Below, one piece after another: positions 34,540-42,500 of a stretch of DNA of 64,000 nucleotides. Numbering within the stretch: position 1 is the stretch's first letter; each line of letters starts with the position of its first letter. Source of the DNA: OLB16 sp964422415 (GTDB lineage Bacteria > Hinthialibacterota > Hinthialibacteria > OLB16); the NCBI GenBank assembly GCA_964422415.1, contig CAYRBI010000005.1, forward strand, positions 1-64,000. Reading direction: 5' to 3'. Both the position numbers and the translations under genes were made by a program. The notes beneath the pieces were generated by a model. The model made no database searches, had not been told where the DNA came from, and was given only the letters and a program-made list of their open reading frames with translations.

Positions 34540-35619
34540 TTACACCCCCACCGGCAGCCGCTTGTTGTTCAACGAGCGGACATAAGCCAAGATTTTTGCC
34601 ACGGCTTGCCAGAGATCAACAGGCACTGTGTCACCCACATCACAGGTCCGGTACAGCTGCCGCGCCAGCCAGGGTTCCTCATACAGCGGAATGCCATTCT
34701 CCTGGGCGATTTCACGGATACGTAAAGCAATCAACCCCTGTCCCTTAGCAAGCACATGTGGGGCCTCGCGCTTATCCGCGTCATAACGGATGGCGATCGA
34801 GTAGTGGGTCGGGTTGGTGATCACGACCTCGGCCTTGGGAACCTCGGCGATCATCTTCTGCCGGGCCTGGCGTATGCGGATTGAGCGCACACGGGCTTTA
34901 ATATGGGGATCGCCCTCGGTCTCCTTAAGTTCCTGCTTGATCGCATAACGGCTCATCCGGATGCTTTTTTCGAACTGCCACCGTTGGAAGGCATAGTCAG
35001 CAACCGCCACCATCACAAGAAAGATGAGGATCTTGCAGGCCAATTGAAATCCCAACGTAATAAGCGCCCGTATCAATCCATCGGGATTGGAGTCCATCAT
35101 GGGAATCGCAGCCATCACCACCGGCTTAATGAATGAGTAAGAAACCCACGCCACGACCAGGAATTTAAAAATGGACTTGGCGGTCTCGGATATCATTTGC
35201 GCCGAGAAGATCCGCTTGGCTCCCGCGAGTGGATTGATCCGTGAGGGCTGGGGTTGCAGGGGCTTTCCACTGATGAGGAATCCCACCTGCAAAAGGTACC
35301 CCGCAATCGCGGCCAACACCAACATGAAAAACAATGGACCGATGATGAGGAGTACGCGAATAAAGGCATCCCGGAACAAAAGCGCGGTCTGCCCCGGTGT
35401 CGGATCGAAGTCCGCGAGGTTCTCCAGATAATAGACAATAAACGCACTCAGGCGTTTGGTCATGTACGGTCCCAAGTAATAAATAGTCATGGTGGCCGTG
35501 GTCAGGATCACCAGAGTCCCAACTTCACGGCTGCTGACAACCCGCCCCTCTTCACGCGCCTTGTCGCGTTGACGGGGAGTGGCGTCCTCGGTTTTTTCCT
35601 CGCTATCGTCTTCAGCCAT
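34540..35619 (-). CDS. flhB: Flagellar export switch protein FlhB
   Basis: Membrane protein of 359 aa that controls substrate switching from rod/hook to filament proteins. It has the usual N-terminus EKTEDATPRQRDKAREEG, four membrane helices, and a cytoplasmic domain with the self-cleaving NPTH motif (Asn269-Pro270-Thr271-His272, in VVITNPTHYSIAIRYD). It lies 12 nt after fliR and 3 nt before flhA. Confidence 0.97.
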   Translation of the reverse strand: MAEDDSEEKTEDATPRQRDKAREEGRVVSSREVGTLVILTTATMTIYYLGPYMTKRLSAFIVYYLENLADFDPTPGQTALLFRDAFIRVLLIIGPLFFMLVLAAIAGYLLQVGFLISGKPLQPQPSRINPLAGAKRIFSAQMISETAKSIFKFLVVAWVSYSFIKPVVMAAIPMMDSNPDGLIRALITLGFQLACKILIFLVMVAVADYAFQRWQFEKSIRMSRYAIKQELKETEGDPHIKARVRSIRIRQARQKMIAEVPKAEVVITNPTHYSIAIRYDADKREAPHVLAKGQGLIALRIREIAQENGIPLYEEPWLARQLYRTCDVGDTVPVDLWQAVAKILAYVRSLNNKRLPVGV

Positions 35620-35631
35620 CTCTTAGTCTCT

Positions 35632-36426
35632 TCAGTTTCCAGCGACAACCATCGCAAGCCCATCGGATGCTTTCGCCATCGACTCAATCAGATTCACTAC
35701 GAGAGTCACAAATGGCCCCATACCGAGCCAGACCAGGAACAATCCCAATCCCATGCGCATAGGCATGTCATTCACAAGCAGATTCAGCTGCGGAACCATG
35801 CGCGCAAGAAACCCCTCGGGCACCCAGAGCAAGGTCATCACCAACAAGCAGGGTGTTGCCACCTGAAGTCCCACGACAAAGAGGGCCTCAGCATATCCCT
35901 CCATATACGGCCATATCTGTGTCGGAAGCCCGACTGCGCCGGGAGGTACTGCCTCGAAGGAATGCATGACTCCCCGGAACAGAAAAAGGTGACCATGGAG
36001 CATCAAGAACAAGACAGTCGCAAACATGCCTTTCAGGCTCCCAATCAACGTGGCCGACTCGTTGGAGATTGGGTCGATGACATCAATCATTGCGAAACCG
36101 ATCAGGTGATCGATCAACTCACCACCAAATTGAATACCGGCCAGGATCAGAACCGCCAGGAATCCAAGCGAGAAACCAAGGAAACCCTCGCCACACACAC
36201 GCAGAAAATACTCCCACCCAAAAGGTGGCGCGGTGAGGGTCTGGGGGAGATTCATCATCACCACCAGTGAGAGCCCGGTTCCTAAGCCAGCCACAAGATG
36301 CGGAGCCAGATTGATCATGCTGCTTCCTAGCACTGGCGCCGCCACCACCAAACAGGTCAGGCGTGTAAACACCAGAAGAAACACACGGAACTGGTCGGCC
36401 AACAGGCCCATGTCGAGTGGTATCAT
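35632..36426 (-). CDS. fliR: Flagellar export apparatus protein FliR
   Basis: Export-gate subunit of 264 aa with about six membrane helices. Family positions include the N-terminal RVFLLVFTRLTCLVVAAPVL segment and the later GYAEALFVVGLQVATPCLL and AGLGTGLSLVVMM stretches. It assembles with FliP and FliQ in the membrane. It follows fliQ by 4 nt. Confidence 0.95.
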   Translation of the reverse strand: MIPLDMGLLADQFRVFLLVFTRLTCLVVAAPVLGSSMINLAPHLVAGLGTGLSLVVMMNLPQTLTAPPFGWEYFLRVCGEGFLGFSLGFLAVLILAGIQFGGELIDHLIGFAMIDVIDPISNESATLIGSLKGMFATVLFLMLHGHLFLFRGVMHSFEAVPPGAVGLPTQIWPYMEGYAEALFVVGLQVATPCLLVMTLLWVPEGFLARMVPQLNLLVNDMPMRMGLGLFLVWLGMGPFVTLVVNLIESMAKASDGLAMVVAGN

Positions 36427-36430
36427 TGCT

Positions 36431-36700
36431 TCACTTCGCCAGATTCGGCATCTCCTCGATTAAACGCACCGTGTAATCCATCAACAGTTGGAGGCTCCAG
36501 GGCATCACAACCAGCAATGCCACCAGGATCGCTATGATCTTGGGCACAAAAGTCAGGGTTTGTTCCTGAATCTGGGTCATCGCCTGGAACACACTCACGA
36601 TTAGGCCGATGATCATCCCCACCAACATCACGGGAACCGAGAGATAGAGGGTCAAAAGCAGCATGTCTTTCCCTAAAGCAACCACAGTCCCCGTGTCCAT
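36431..36700 (-). CDS. fliQ: Flagellar export apparatus protein FliQ
   Basis: Two-helix export-gate subunit of 89 aa, the exact usual length. Recognisable stretches are LLLTLYLSVPVMLVGMIIGL, FQAMTQIQEQTLTFVPKI and LLVVMPWSLQLLMDYT. ATG 36700 has GGAG 6 nt upstream; the longer frame begins at a TTG. It is separated from fliP by one palindromic element, so the two genes remain in order but 212 nt apart. Confidence 0.96.
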   Translation of the reverse strand: MDTGTVVALGKDMLLLTLYLSVPVMLVGMIIGLIVSVFQAMTQIQEQTLTFVPKIIAILVALLVVMPWSLQLLMDYTVRLIEEMPNLAK

Positions 36701-36772
36701 CTCTGTCTCCAATCCCTCCCCTTTTCACATCCTACCGGAAATCGCTACAAACCATCTTCATCATGAACTTAA

Positions 36773-36912
36773 CAGCCTGTTGAATAACTTTTTGTTCTGG
36801 TGGCACCATGGATTCCCGCCTTCGCGGGAATGACGATTTCTGAGGAATTTTGCTTATTCTGTCATTCCCGCGAAGGCGGGAATCCACGGTCACACTCATT
36901 TTCAACATGCTG
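36773..36912. mobile_element. 140-bp palindromic MITE/REPIN-like element (copy 3)
   Basis: Same architecture and length as the element at 28079. The ends are CAGCCTGTTGAA and TTCAACATGCTG, and there are two inverted CCATGGATTCCCGCC..GCGGGAATGAC cores separated by about 25 nt. TA lies one base outside both ends (36771-36772 and 36914-36915 on the plus strand). The TA at the right is part of the fliP stop codon TAG. It sits between fliP and fliQ, inside the operon. Confidence 0.85.
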
Positions 36913-37752
36913 CTAGGCCCCACCCAGAATGGATACGCCCAATGATTCGATGACTAAGCGCCAGCCATCCACCATCACAAACAACAGTATCTTGAACGGC
37001 AGTGAGATCAGAACCGGAGAGAGGGTGAACATACCCATCGAGAGGATCACCGCCGCAATCACAATGTCGATGACTAAAAACGGCAAGAAGAGCACAAACC
37101 CCATGATGAACGCCCGCCGCAGCTCACTCAGCACAAAGGCGGGAATGAGCACACGCAAGGGAACATCCTGCTCAACCTTGGGCTTATCCAGACCGCCCAT
37201 CACCATCAGCAGCGCTACCTCATCCTCACCCTCAACACCAATCTGAGACCACATAAACTTCCGGACCGGACGAACAGCACGGTCCAACATGATGAAAAAC
37301 GGGAGCCGGTCATCCGGAATAATCTCCCCCGTGACCGGGTCCTTTGGATCACGCCGTCCCTGATCGAACTCATGATTGAGATAGGGTTGAATGGCGCTGG
37401 TGTTGACCTCTTTCCAGACGGGTTCCATGACAAAGAAGGTGAGAAACAGAGATAATCCGATGATCACCTGGTTCGGCGGCGTCTGTTGAAGATTGAGGGC
37501 CCGGCGGATAAAGGAAAGCACGATAACAATCCGTGTGAAGGAGGTAGTGAGAATGAGAATGCTTGGAGCGACAGTCAGAATCGTGAACAGGAAGAGGATC
37601 TGGAGCGTGACCGCTACATCCTTGGGATCAGAGCTCGAGTCCATACCGACATGAAGAGTGGGGATTCCCTGCCCCATAGCTGGCATGCATGTGAAGAAAA
37701 CAATACCCAGAACAATACCCAGTGTAATCACGGAAACCCAACGGCGTAGCAT
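36913..37752 (-). CDS. fliP: Flagellar export apparatus protein FliP
   Basis: Export-gate subunit of 279 aa with a cleavable signal-like N-terminus and four membrane helices. Typical motifs are TVAPSILILTTSFTRIVIVL, LQQTPPNQVIIGLSLFLTFF, AFVLSELRRAFIMGFVLFLP and DIVIAAVILSMGMFTLSP. AGGAGG lies 8 nt before the ATG. The start overlaps the fliO stop by 1 nt (TGATG). The C-terminus ends at the normal place, so the adjacent element did not visibly truncate it. Confidence 0.97.
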   Translation of the reverse strand: MLRRWVSVITLGIVLGIVFFTCMPAMGQGIPTLHVGMDSSSDPKDVAVTLQILFLFTILTVAPSILILTTSFTRIVIVLSFIRRALNLQQTPPNQVIIGLSLFLTFFVMEPVWKEVNTSAIQPYLNHEFDQGRRDPKDPVTGEIIPDDRLPFFIMLDRAVRPVRKFMWSQIGVEGEDEVALLMVMGGLDKPKVEQDVPLRVLIPAFVLSELRRAFIMGFVLFLPFLVIDIVIAAVILSMGMFTLSPVLISLPFKILLFVMVDGWRLVIESLGVSILGGA

Positions 37753-38396
37753 CAGGATACCTCCTGAAGCCGGGAGAGCTCACGCTCGAGATCCTCGACA
37801 TGCGAACGTAAACTGGGGCCAAAGGGAGAGGTCTTGGGAGAATAGAGGCGGTTCCGCTCCTTGGTTCCGGCTCCCTCCCATCCCCAGGTTTCACGGAGTT
37901 TCCTGTTCTCCTCGGGATCATCAAACTGCGACAAACAGGTTAACCCTTGAGGTGACTCGCCGATAATCAGAAGACGGTCAAGTGCGGCCACTACATACAC
38001 TGATGACTTAGCCGAAAGAGATTGACGGGCCAGAATCTTCAAGGGCCCCGTGGACGGGAGGAGAACACTCCCACTCCAACGCCGGGCGGCATAGGAGACC
38101 GCATAGATCAGGCCCACGACAATAAACAGCGAGAAGAACATCTTACTGAGCAGGGAGACTAAACCAGAGGATTCCGTGGGAGAGACAACAGCGGCGGTTT
38201 CGACGGTTTGCCCGGATCTCTTCTGCTCCTCGCGGTCAATTGCCTGAGAGAGACGTTCGGCTGAGAATCCCCCTTCCTGGCACGCGGTGGGCTGAGCACT
38301 CGGCGCTGCCTCTGGCGCGGGGACAGGTTCTCCGGCAAACGCGGAAACCACGCAAAATATGAGAGTCAGCGCGCTGGCGCGCCATCCCTTACTCAT
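37752..38396 (-). CDS. fliO: Flagellar biosynthesis protein FliO
   Basis: Protein of 214 aa with a signal-like N-terminus, a low-complexity Pro/Ala/Glu-rich segment, one membrane helix (about residues 80-100, LVSLLSKMFFSLFIVVGLIY) and a FliO-type small cytoplasmic domain. That domain includes IKILARQSL-like LKILARQSLSAKSSVYVVAA and RLLIIGESPQGLTCL. It scaffolds FliP assembly. ATG 38396 has GGGGAG 6 nt upstream. It is directly upstream of fliP, as usual. Confidence 0.88.
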   Translation of the reverse strand: MSKGWRASALTLIFCVVSAFAGEPVPAPEAAPSAQPTACQEGGFSAERLSQAIDREEQKRSGQTVETAAVVSPTESSGLVSLLSKMFFSLFIVVGLIYAVSYAARRWSGSVLLPSTGPLKILARQSLSAKSSVYVVAALDRLLIIGESPQGLTCLSQFDDPEENRKLRETWGWEGAGTKERNRLYSPKTSPFGPSLRSHVEDLERELSRLQEVS

Positions 38397-38488
38397 TTTC
38401 AACTCCCCCCAATTCCCCAATCAAGGCCCCCTCGGCCCTGTTACTCAAAACCCACATGAAACTGACAACTCAAGCTTGGAACCAAGTA

Positions 38489-39538
38489 TCAGCTCTTCCG
38501 CTCTCCGAAGGTTTTCACACGATCCGCGAGACTAAGGATATCGGTGATACGGACACCGAAGTTCTCATCGATCACAACCACCTCGCCCTTGGCGAAGATA
38601 ACGTCATTGACTAAAAGATCCACCGGTTCGCCAGCGAGTTTATCGAGCTCCACCACCGATCCAGTGCCCAATTTCAAGACATCGCGGATCTTCAGGCTCG
38701 AGCGCCCCAGTTCCACACGTACCTCGAGCTCGATATCCATGAGTAGATCGAGGTTCGAGGGAGCGGGCGTAGGTGGCACCTCCTCGGTCAGTGAATCAAA
38801 CTGTACTGGCGAGGCCTTAACTGTTGGAACCGCCTCACGTACTGGCGCGGGCTTGGGTGTGGGCGCATGAGCGGGTGGCGCCGCGAGTACCTCGACAGAC
38901 TCCACTAAATCGAGTGAGAAAAGCTGCCAACACCGTCCCTTGAGGATGTTGGTCACATTCATCTCATAAGGAAGCAGGATCAGTTGTTCACTTCCATTCA
39001 ACGCGGCGGTAATGGTGTCAGCGCCAGCCGCCATGGGCTCCACTTGAACCGGAGTGGTGGTCACGGACCCTCCGGCGGGACCACTCAGCGCGGTATTGAG
39101 ATTCCCCAGTACCGTGCTCATAACCTCTTTGAAGGCATCCGCCACCATATCGGAGAACTCCGTGGCGGTTGGATCGCCGACCATGGTTCCCCCGATTTTA
39201 CAGGCATCCTCCTGCGTGAAGAGGAGCGCGGAATCGCCATGCAACCGGCCCTGATGCGAAAAGATCACATAGACCAGATTGCCATGCACGATTTCAGCGG
39301 CGCTCCGATTGGAGCGTGGCGTTGGGCGCAAGGGATTGAAGGTTGAAGCGGAGGCGAGGAAAGTCCCCACCATGTCTCCCAGCGTCCCTCCCATGGTCTT
39401 GGTATAAACCGACAAAGCGCCAGCCTGCTTGGCAGTCAGTTCCGGTGGCTCGGCGATGGAAACATCCGCGGCGCCACCACCCCCCGCGCCCTTCAATAGA
39501 GCATCGATCTCATCCTGGGAAAGGGCATCCGCGCTCAT
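38489..39538 (-). CDS. fliY: Flagellar switch protein FliY (FliN with CheC-like domain)
   Basis: Protein of 349 aa. The N-terminus LSQDEIDALLKG is a CheY-binding peptide like that of FliM. A CheC-like phosphatase-fold domain follows (about 33-215), then a Pro-rich linker and the FliN/SpoA domain (about 265-345, DIELEVRVELGRSSLKIRDV and VDLLVNDVIFAKGEVVVIDE). The two CheC-type active-site positions look lost: Gly40/Val44/Lys47 in the first, and Ser141 in place of Asn in DAFKEVMS in the second. It probably serves structurally in the rotor. ATG 39538 overlaps the fliM stop (ATGA). Confidence 0.9.
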   Translation of the reverse strand: MSADALSQDEIDALLKGAGGGGAADVSIAEPPELTAKQAGALSVYTKTMGGTLGDMVGTFLASASTFNPLRPTPRSNRSAAEIVHGNLVYVIFSHQGRLHGDSALLFTQEDACKIGGTMVGDPTATEFSDMVADAFKEVMSTVLGNLNTALSGPAGGSVTTTPVQVEPMAAGADTITAALNGSEQLILLPYEMNVTNILKGRCWQLFSLDLVESVEVLAAPPAHAPTPKPAPVREAVPTVKASPVQFDSLTEEVPPTPAPSNLDLLMDIELEVRVELGRSSLKIRDVLKLGTGSVVELDKLAGEPVDLLVNDVIFAKGEVVVIDENFGVRITDILSLADRVKTFGERKS

Positions 39539-40530
39539 GCTAACCACTCCAGATCTCCACCGATGACTTTAGTGATCTTGAAAGCCCGGTGTTTGCGATG
39601 GGTTCCCGGACGCGCCAGGAACATCGGCCTCCCCGAGAGGGTGACCTCGATCTCCTCATCTTTACGGTGGTCGAGGGCAACCACATCTCCCTTCTCCAGT
39701 CCGAGAAGATCGCGAATCTTGAGATGGGTTCCTCCCAACGTGGCATCCAATGATAAGTTGAACTTCTTTAAGTGGCCCGTCATATCGGTTTTATTGGCTT
39801 CCTCTTGCGCGCCACTCTTCCCGGAGAACCAGCTCCGTGAACTCAACCTACCCGCCACTGGTTCGAGGACTACATACGGAATACAGATGCAGAAAGTCCC
39901 AACACTCTCGCCCACATTGGCTTCATGAGTCATTAGGATGACCATTTCAGTGGGGAGGTAGAGTTGCAAGAAAAGCTGTGGATTAGCCTCGGTCGCCTTC
40001 AACTCCATATTGAGGTTCACCACGCTGGACCAGGATTCTTCAAGTGACTCAAAAATCCGTTCAATTATCTTGACCAGGATACTCTTTTCGATCTCGGTCA
40101 ATTCACGGTTCTTGAACAGGGTTTGGCCTCTCCCTCCCATTAGCCGGTCAATAATGGCGAAGGAGAGATTGGGAGAAATCTCCAGCAGGGCATTGCCCTC
40201 AAGCGGACGCATCTGGAAGAGATTCACACAGGTTGGATTCGGAATCGAACGGATGAACTCATCGTAGGAGAGCTGGTCAACCGAGACCAGTTTCACCTCG
40301 ATGATGGTGCGTAAATAAGTTGACAGTGATGTGGAGAACAAACGCGCGAAGTGCTCATGAAGCATGTGTAAAGAGCGGGTCTGATCCTTCGAGAACCGGT
40401 CGGGGTGCTTGAAATCATAGAGTTTGATGCCCTTGGCGGCATCAACAGGTAATACACCCTCGGGCACGGTCCCTGATGAAAGAGCCGATAGCAGGGCATC
40501 AATCTCGTTCTGTGAAAGAATCTCCGCCAT
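39535..40530 (-). CDS. fliM: Flagellar motor switch protein FliM
   Basis: C-ring protein of 331 aa. The N-terminal CheY-binding peptide is ILSQNEIDALLSAL. The middle domain carries SVDQLSYDEFIRSIPNPT, LEISPNLSFAIIDRLMGGRG and LTEIEKSILVKIIERI. The C-terminal SpoA domain includes LDATLGGTHLKIRDLLGLEKGDV. Length is normal. It sits between fliL and fliY with 4-bp overlap to fliY, so stoichiometric production is likely. Confidence 0.96.
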   Translation of the reverse strand: MAEILSQNEIDALLSALSSGTVPEGVLPVDAAKGIKLYDFKHPDRFSKDQTRSLHMLHEHFARLFSTSLSTYLRTIIEVKLVSVDQLSYDEFIRSIPNPTCVNLFQMRPLEGNALLEISPNLSFAIIDRLMGGRGQTLFKNRELTEIEKSILVKIIERIFESLEESWSSVVNLNMELKATEANPQLFLQLYLPTEMVILMTHEANVGESVGTFCICIPYVVLEPVAGRLSSRSWFSGKSGAQEEANKTDMTGHLKKFNLSLDATLGGTHLKIRDLLGLEKGDVVALDHRKDEEIEVTLSGRPMFLARPGTHRKHRAFKITKVIGGDLEWLA

Positions 40531-40536
40531 GGTTCC

Positions 40537-41025
40537 CTATTCCGTCGGTTGCACCAACCAGTTCTCGACCGAAACGTTCTCGATTTCCACACTCTCGATT
40601 TTATCGTTCAGCTGTTTCATCAGCCGCGATTTGAATTCCTTGATACTATGAACCGAAGTCTGGTCCATACTGTTAGCCACCTCGGTCAGAATTCCTTGGA
40701 TCAGACTCTTCTTCTCGGCAAGCTCTTCCTCGATCTCGGCCCCATGCGCTGTCAAGTCAACCGGGACTGTCTCGAGACGTATATCCGCGAGGAGATGATA
40801 GGAACCATCCGAAAGCGTGGCGGTCAGTTTGAGTGGTTCCGCCTCACCCCCCTCGCCCCCACCACCGGGCCACACAATGGGAGTCAAAACAACCGGTGGA
40901 GCCGGTTTTAATAAAAACCACGCAGTGGCCGCACCGCCCACGAGAATCACAATCAGGACGATAAGGAAAATCTTGAGTCCGCCACCTTTAGCTGGGGCCG
41001 CTGCGGCCGGTGTTTCTTCGGCCAT
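40537..41025 (-). CDS. fliL: Flagellar basal body-associated protein FliL
   Basis: Single-pass membrane protein of 162 aa that surrounds stator units. A short Ala/Pro-rich start leads into one membrane helix (about 17-36, LKIFLIVLIVILVGGAATAW), then a periplasmic stomatin-like domain (LKLTATLSDGSYHLLADIRL, EVANSMDQTSVHSIKEFKSR). It is the first gene of the leftward flagellar operon; the promoter lies 50 nt upstream. Confidence 0.9.
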   Translation of the reverse strand: MAEETPAAAAPAKGGGLKIFLIVLIVILVGGAATAWFLLKPAPPVVLTPIVWPGGGGEGGEAEPLKLTATLSDGSYHLLADIRLETVPVDLTAHGAEIEEELAEKKSLIQGILTEVANSMDQTSVHSIKEFKSRLMKQLNDKIESVEIENVSVENWLVQPTE

Positions 41026-41074
41026 TTCATACTCCTTCTCAAGTCGAGTATCCCAACCCCTGAATCATGAGGTG

Positions 41075-41106
41075 ATTATCATCACACTTGACTGTCTCTG
41101 TCAAGT
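41075..41106 (-). promoter_or_regulatory. Sigma70-type promoter of the flagellar operon with overlapping palindrome
   Basis: On the minus strand TTGACA (41104-41099), an 18-nt spacer and GATAAT (41080-41075) lie about 50 nt upstream of fliL. The -35 is perfect and the -10 differs at one base. A perfect inverted repeat ACTTGAC-7-GTCAAGT (41086-41092/41100-41106) covers the -35 and part of the spacer, the usual position of a repressor operator. Confidence 0.65.
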
Positions 41107-41247
41107 CCTTGTTTCACCCAGAATGGGCAAATCAAGCCACACATCTCAAGTATTGTATCCTTGCGGGCGATCATTCGGAATGAATCGGTTGACTCCGGCT
41201 GAGACAGTGGATTCTCTTCCTTTCCCAGCATTTACACCTCATGCAAC

Positions 41248-41275
41248 TTGCCCGGATGAATGATCCTGCTAACAT
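41248..41275 (+). promoter_or_regulatory. Extended -10 promoter candidate for the GTPase operon
   Basis: TTGCCC (41248-41253), a 16-nt spacer and TGC-TAACAT (41267-41275) lie upstream of the YchF-like gene. The extended TGn element compensates for imperfect hexamers. The predicted start leaves about a 22-nt leader before ATG 41305, which has GGGGAGA as ribosome site. Confidence 0.4.
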
Positions 41276-41304
41276 GAGAATCCGAGTATTCATGGGGAGA
41301 AATC

Positions 41305-42444
41305 ATGACTGAAGTTGGAATTGTTGGTTTGCCTCAATCGGGCAAGAGTACATTGATGGCAGCCCTGACCGGCGCTCAGATTCCCCTGACAGGCATGCCC
41401 GGCGAGGCCCATCGCGGTGTCATCCCTGTCCCCGACCCACGGGTGGACCGGCTGGCTGAAATCTTCCGGCCAAAGAAAACCACACATGCCACCATCCAAT
41501 TCACGGACTTGGTGGGAGCCCATGGCCCACTCCGGAAAGGCGAACTATTCACTCCCGCACAAATCGGTCATCTGCGAGACATGGATCTCCTGGTCCTGGT
41601 CATCCGCTTGTTCTCCTCCGAATCAGTCCCGCATCCCCTCTCCCGGATCGATCCAGGCGCGGACCTGGATATGTTCCTTGGCGAGTGTCAGTTGGCGGAC
41701 TTGCTTGTGGCTGAAAAACGGATCGAGAGAATTGAAAGCGATTTGAAAAAGGGGGGTGTGGGCAAGAAGAAGGATGAACTTGAGATCGAGCGCGCCGGGC
41801 TACTCGAAATCAAGGCCGCTCTCGAAACTGAAAAACCAGTCCGTAGTGTCGGCCTTTCTCCACAACAGAAACAAATGTACAAGGGATTCGGCTTCCTCAC
41901 GGGGAAACATCTTTTACCCGTGGCGAACACGGGAGATCTGACCTCCTCCGCTGAGCAAGAGCAGCTCAACCTCTTCTGTGCACGCCTTCAGTCCTGGAAT
42001 GCGAAATGCCCCTCCTGGGCCTTGCCGGAACCATTGGCGGTGAATGCCCGCCTGGAGTTTGAGCTGCGCGAGATGGTGGGGGTTGATAACATCGACCAGG
42101 AAGAGGCTTTGATCTATTTCCGGGAAGTTGGGTTGAAGGGTTCCAGTCACGCCCAGATCATCAACCTGGCATATGCTAACCTCGGTCTGATCTCTTTCCT
42201 CACCGCGGGGGAGGATGAGGTCCGGGCCTGGACCATTCCGCGCCACTGCTCTGCTCCTCAGGCCGCCGGCGTGATCCACTCCGATTTAGAGAAAGGTTTC
42301 ATCCGGGCCGAGGTGATAACTTACGAGGATTTCATCCGTGCCGGGAATCTGGCGGAGTGCCGTAAGCATGGAACGCTTCGCCTTGAAGGGAAAGATTACA
42401 GTGTGTCGGATGGTGATATCCTGAACATCCGGTTCAGTGTTTGA
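41305..42444 (+). CDS. YchF-like OBG-family GTPase/ATPase with TGS domain
   Basis: Protein of 379 aa. The P-loop is GLPQSGKST (8-16), the switch-II motif is FTDLVG (66-71, D68-x-x-G71), and a coiled-coil insert follows (about 135-175). The G4-like loop reads VANTGD (206-211). The C-terminal TGS domain (about 300-379, VRAWTIPRHCSAPQAAGVIH ... YSVSDGDILNIRFSV) is typical of YchF. YchF proteins bind ATP and ribosomes and affect stress responses. This copy is divergent at several motif positions (GLPQSGKS for GLPNVGKS) and is first in a three-gene set with an epimerase and a GH3 enzyme. It could be the only YchF or a specialised paralogue. Confidence 0.85.
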   Translation: MTEVGIVGLPQSGKSTLMAALTGAQIPLTGMPGEAHRGVIPVPDPRVDRLAEIFRPKKTTHATIQFTDLVGAHGPLRKGELFTPAQIGHLRDMDLLVLVIRLFSSESVPHPLSRIDPGADLDMFLGECQLADLLVAEKRIERIESDLKKGGVGKKKDELEIERAGLLEIKAALETEKPVRSVGLSPQQKQMYKGFGFLTGKHLLPVANTGDLTSSAEQEQLNLFCARLQSWNAKCPSWALPEPLAVNARLEFELREMVGVDNIDQEEALIYFREVGLKGSSHAQIINLAYANLGLISFLTAGEDEVRAWTIPRHCSAPQAAGVIHSDLEKGFIRAEVITYEDFIRAGNLAECRKHGTLRLEGKDYSVSDGDILNIRFSV

Positions 42445-42500
42445 GATTCCACTGGGATCTCTCAATATCTCTTGTTCAGATAGAGGGGAATAGTGTATCC

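Noticed and set aside
35254..36270. 338-codon open frame on the plus strand
   Set aside because: It lies antisense to flhB and fliR, both certain; the product is a low-complexity polar sequence.
41189..41217. TTGACT with a downstream ttctct as a promoter for the GTPase operon
   Set aside because: The -10 is poor; the extended -10 candidate at 41248-41275 fits better.
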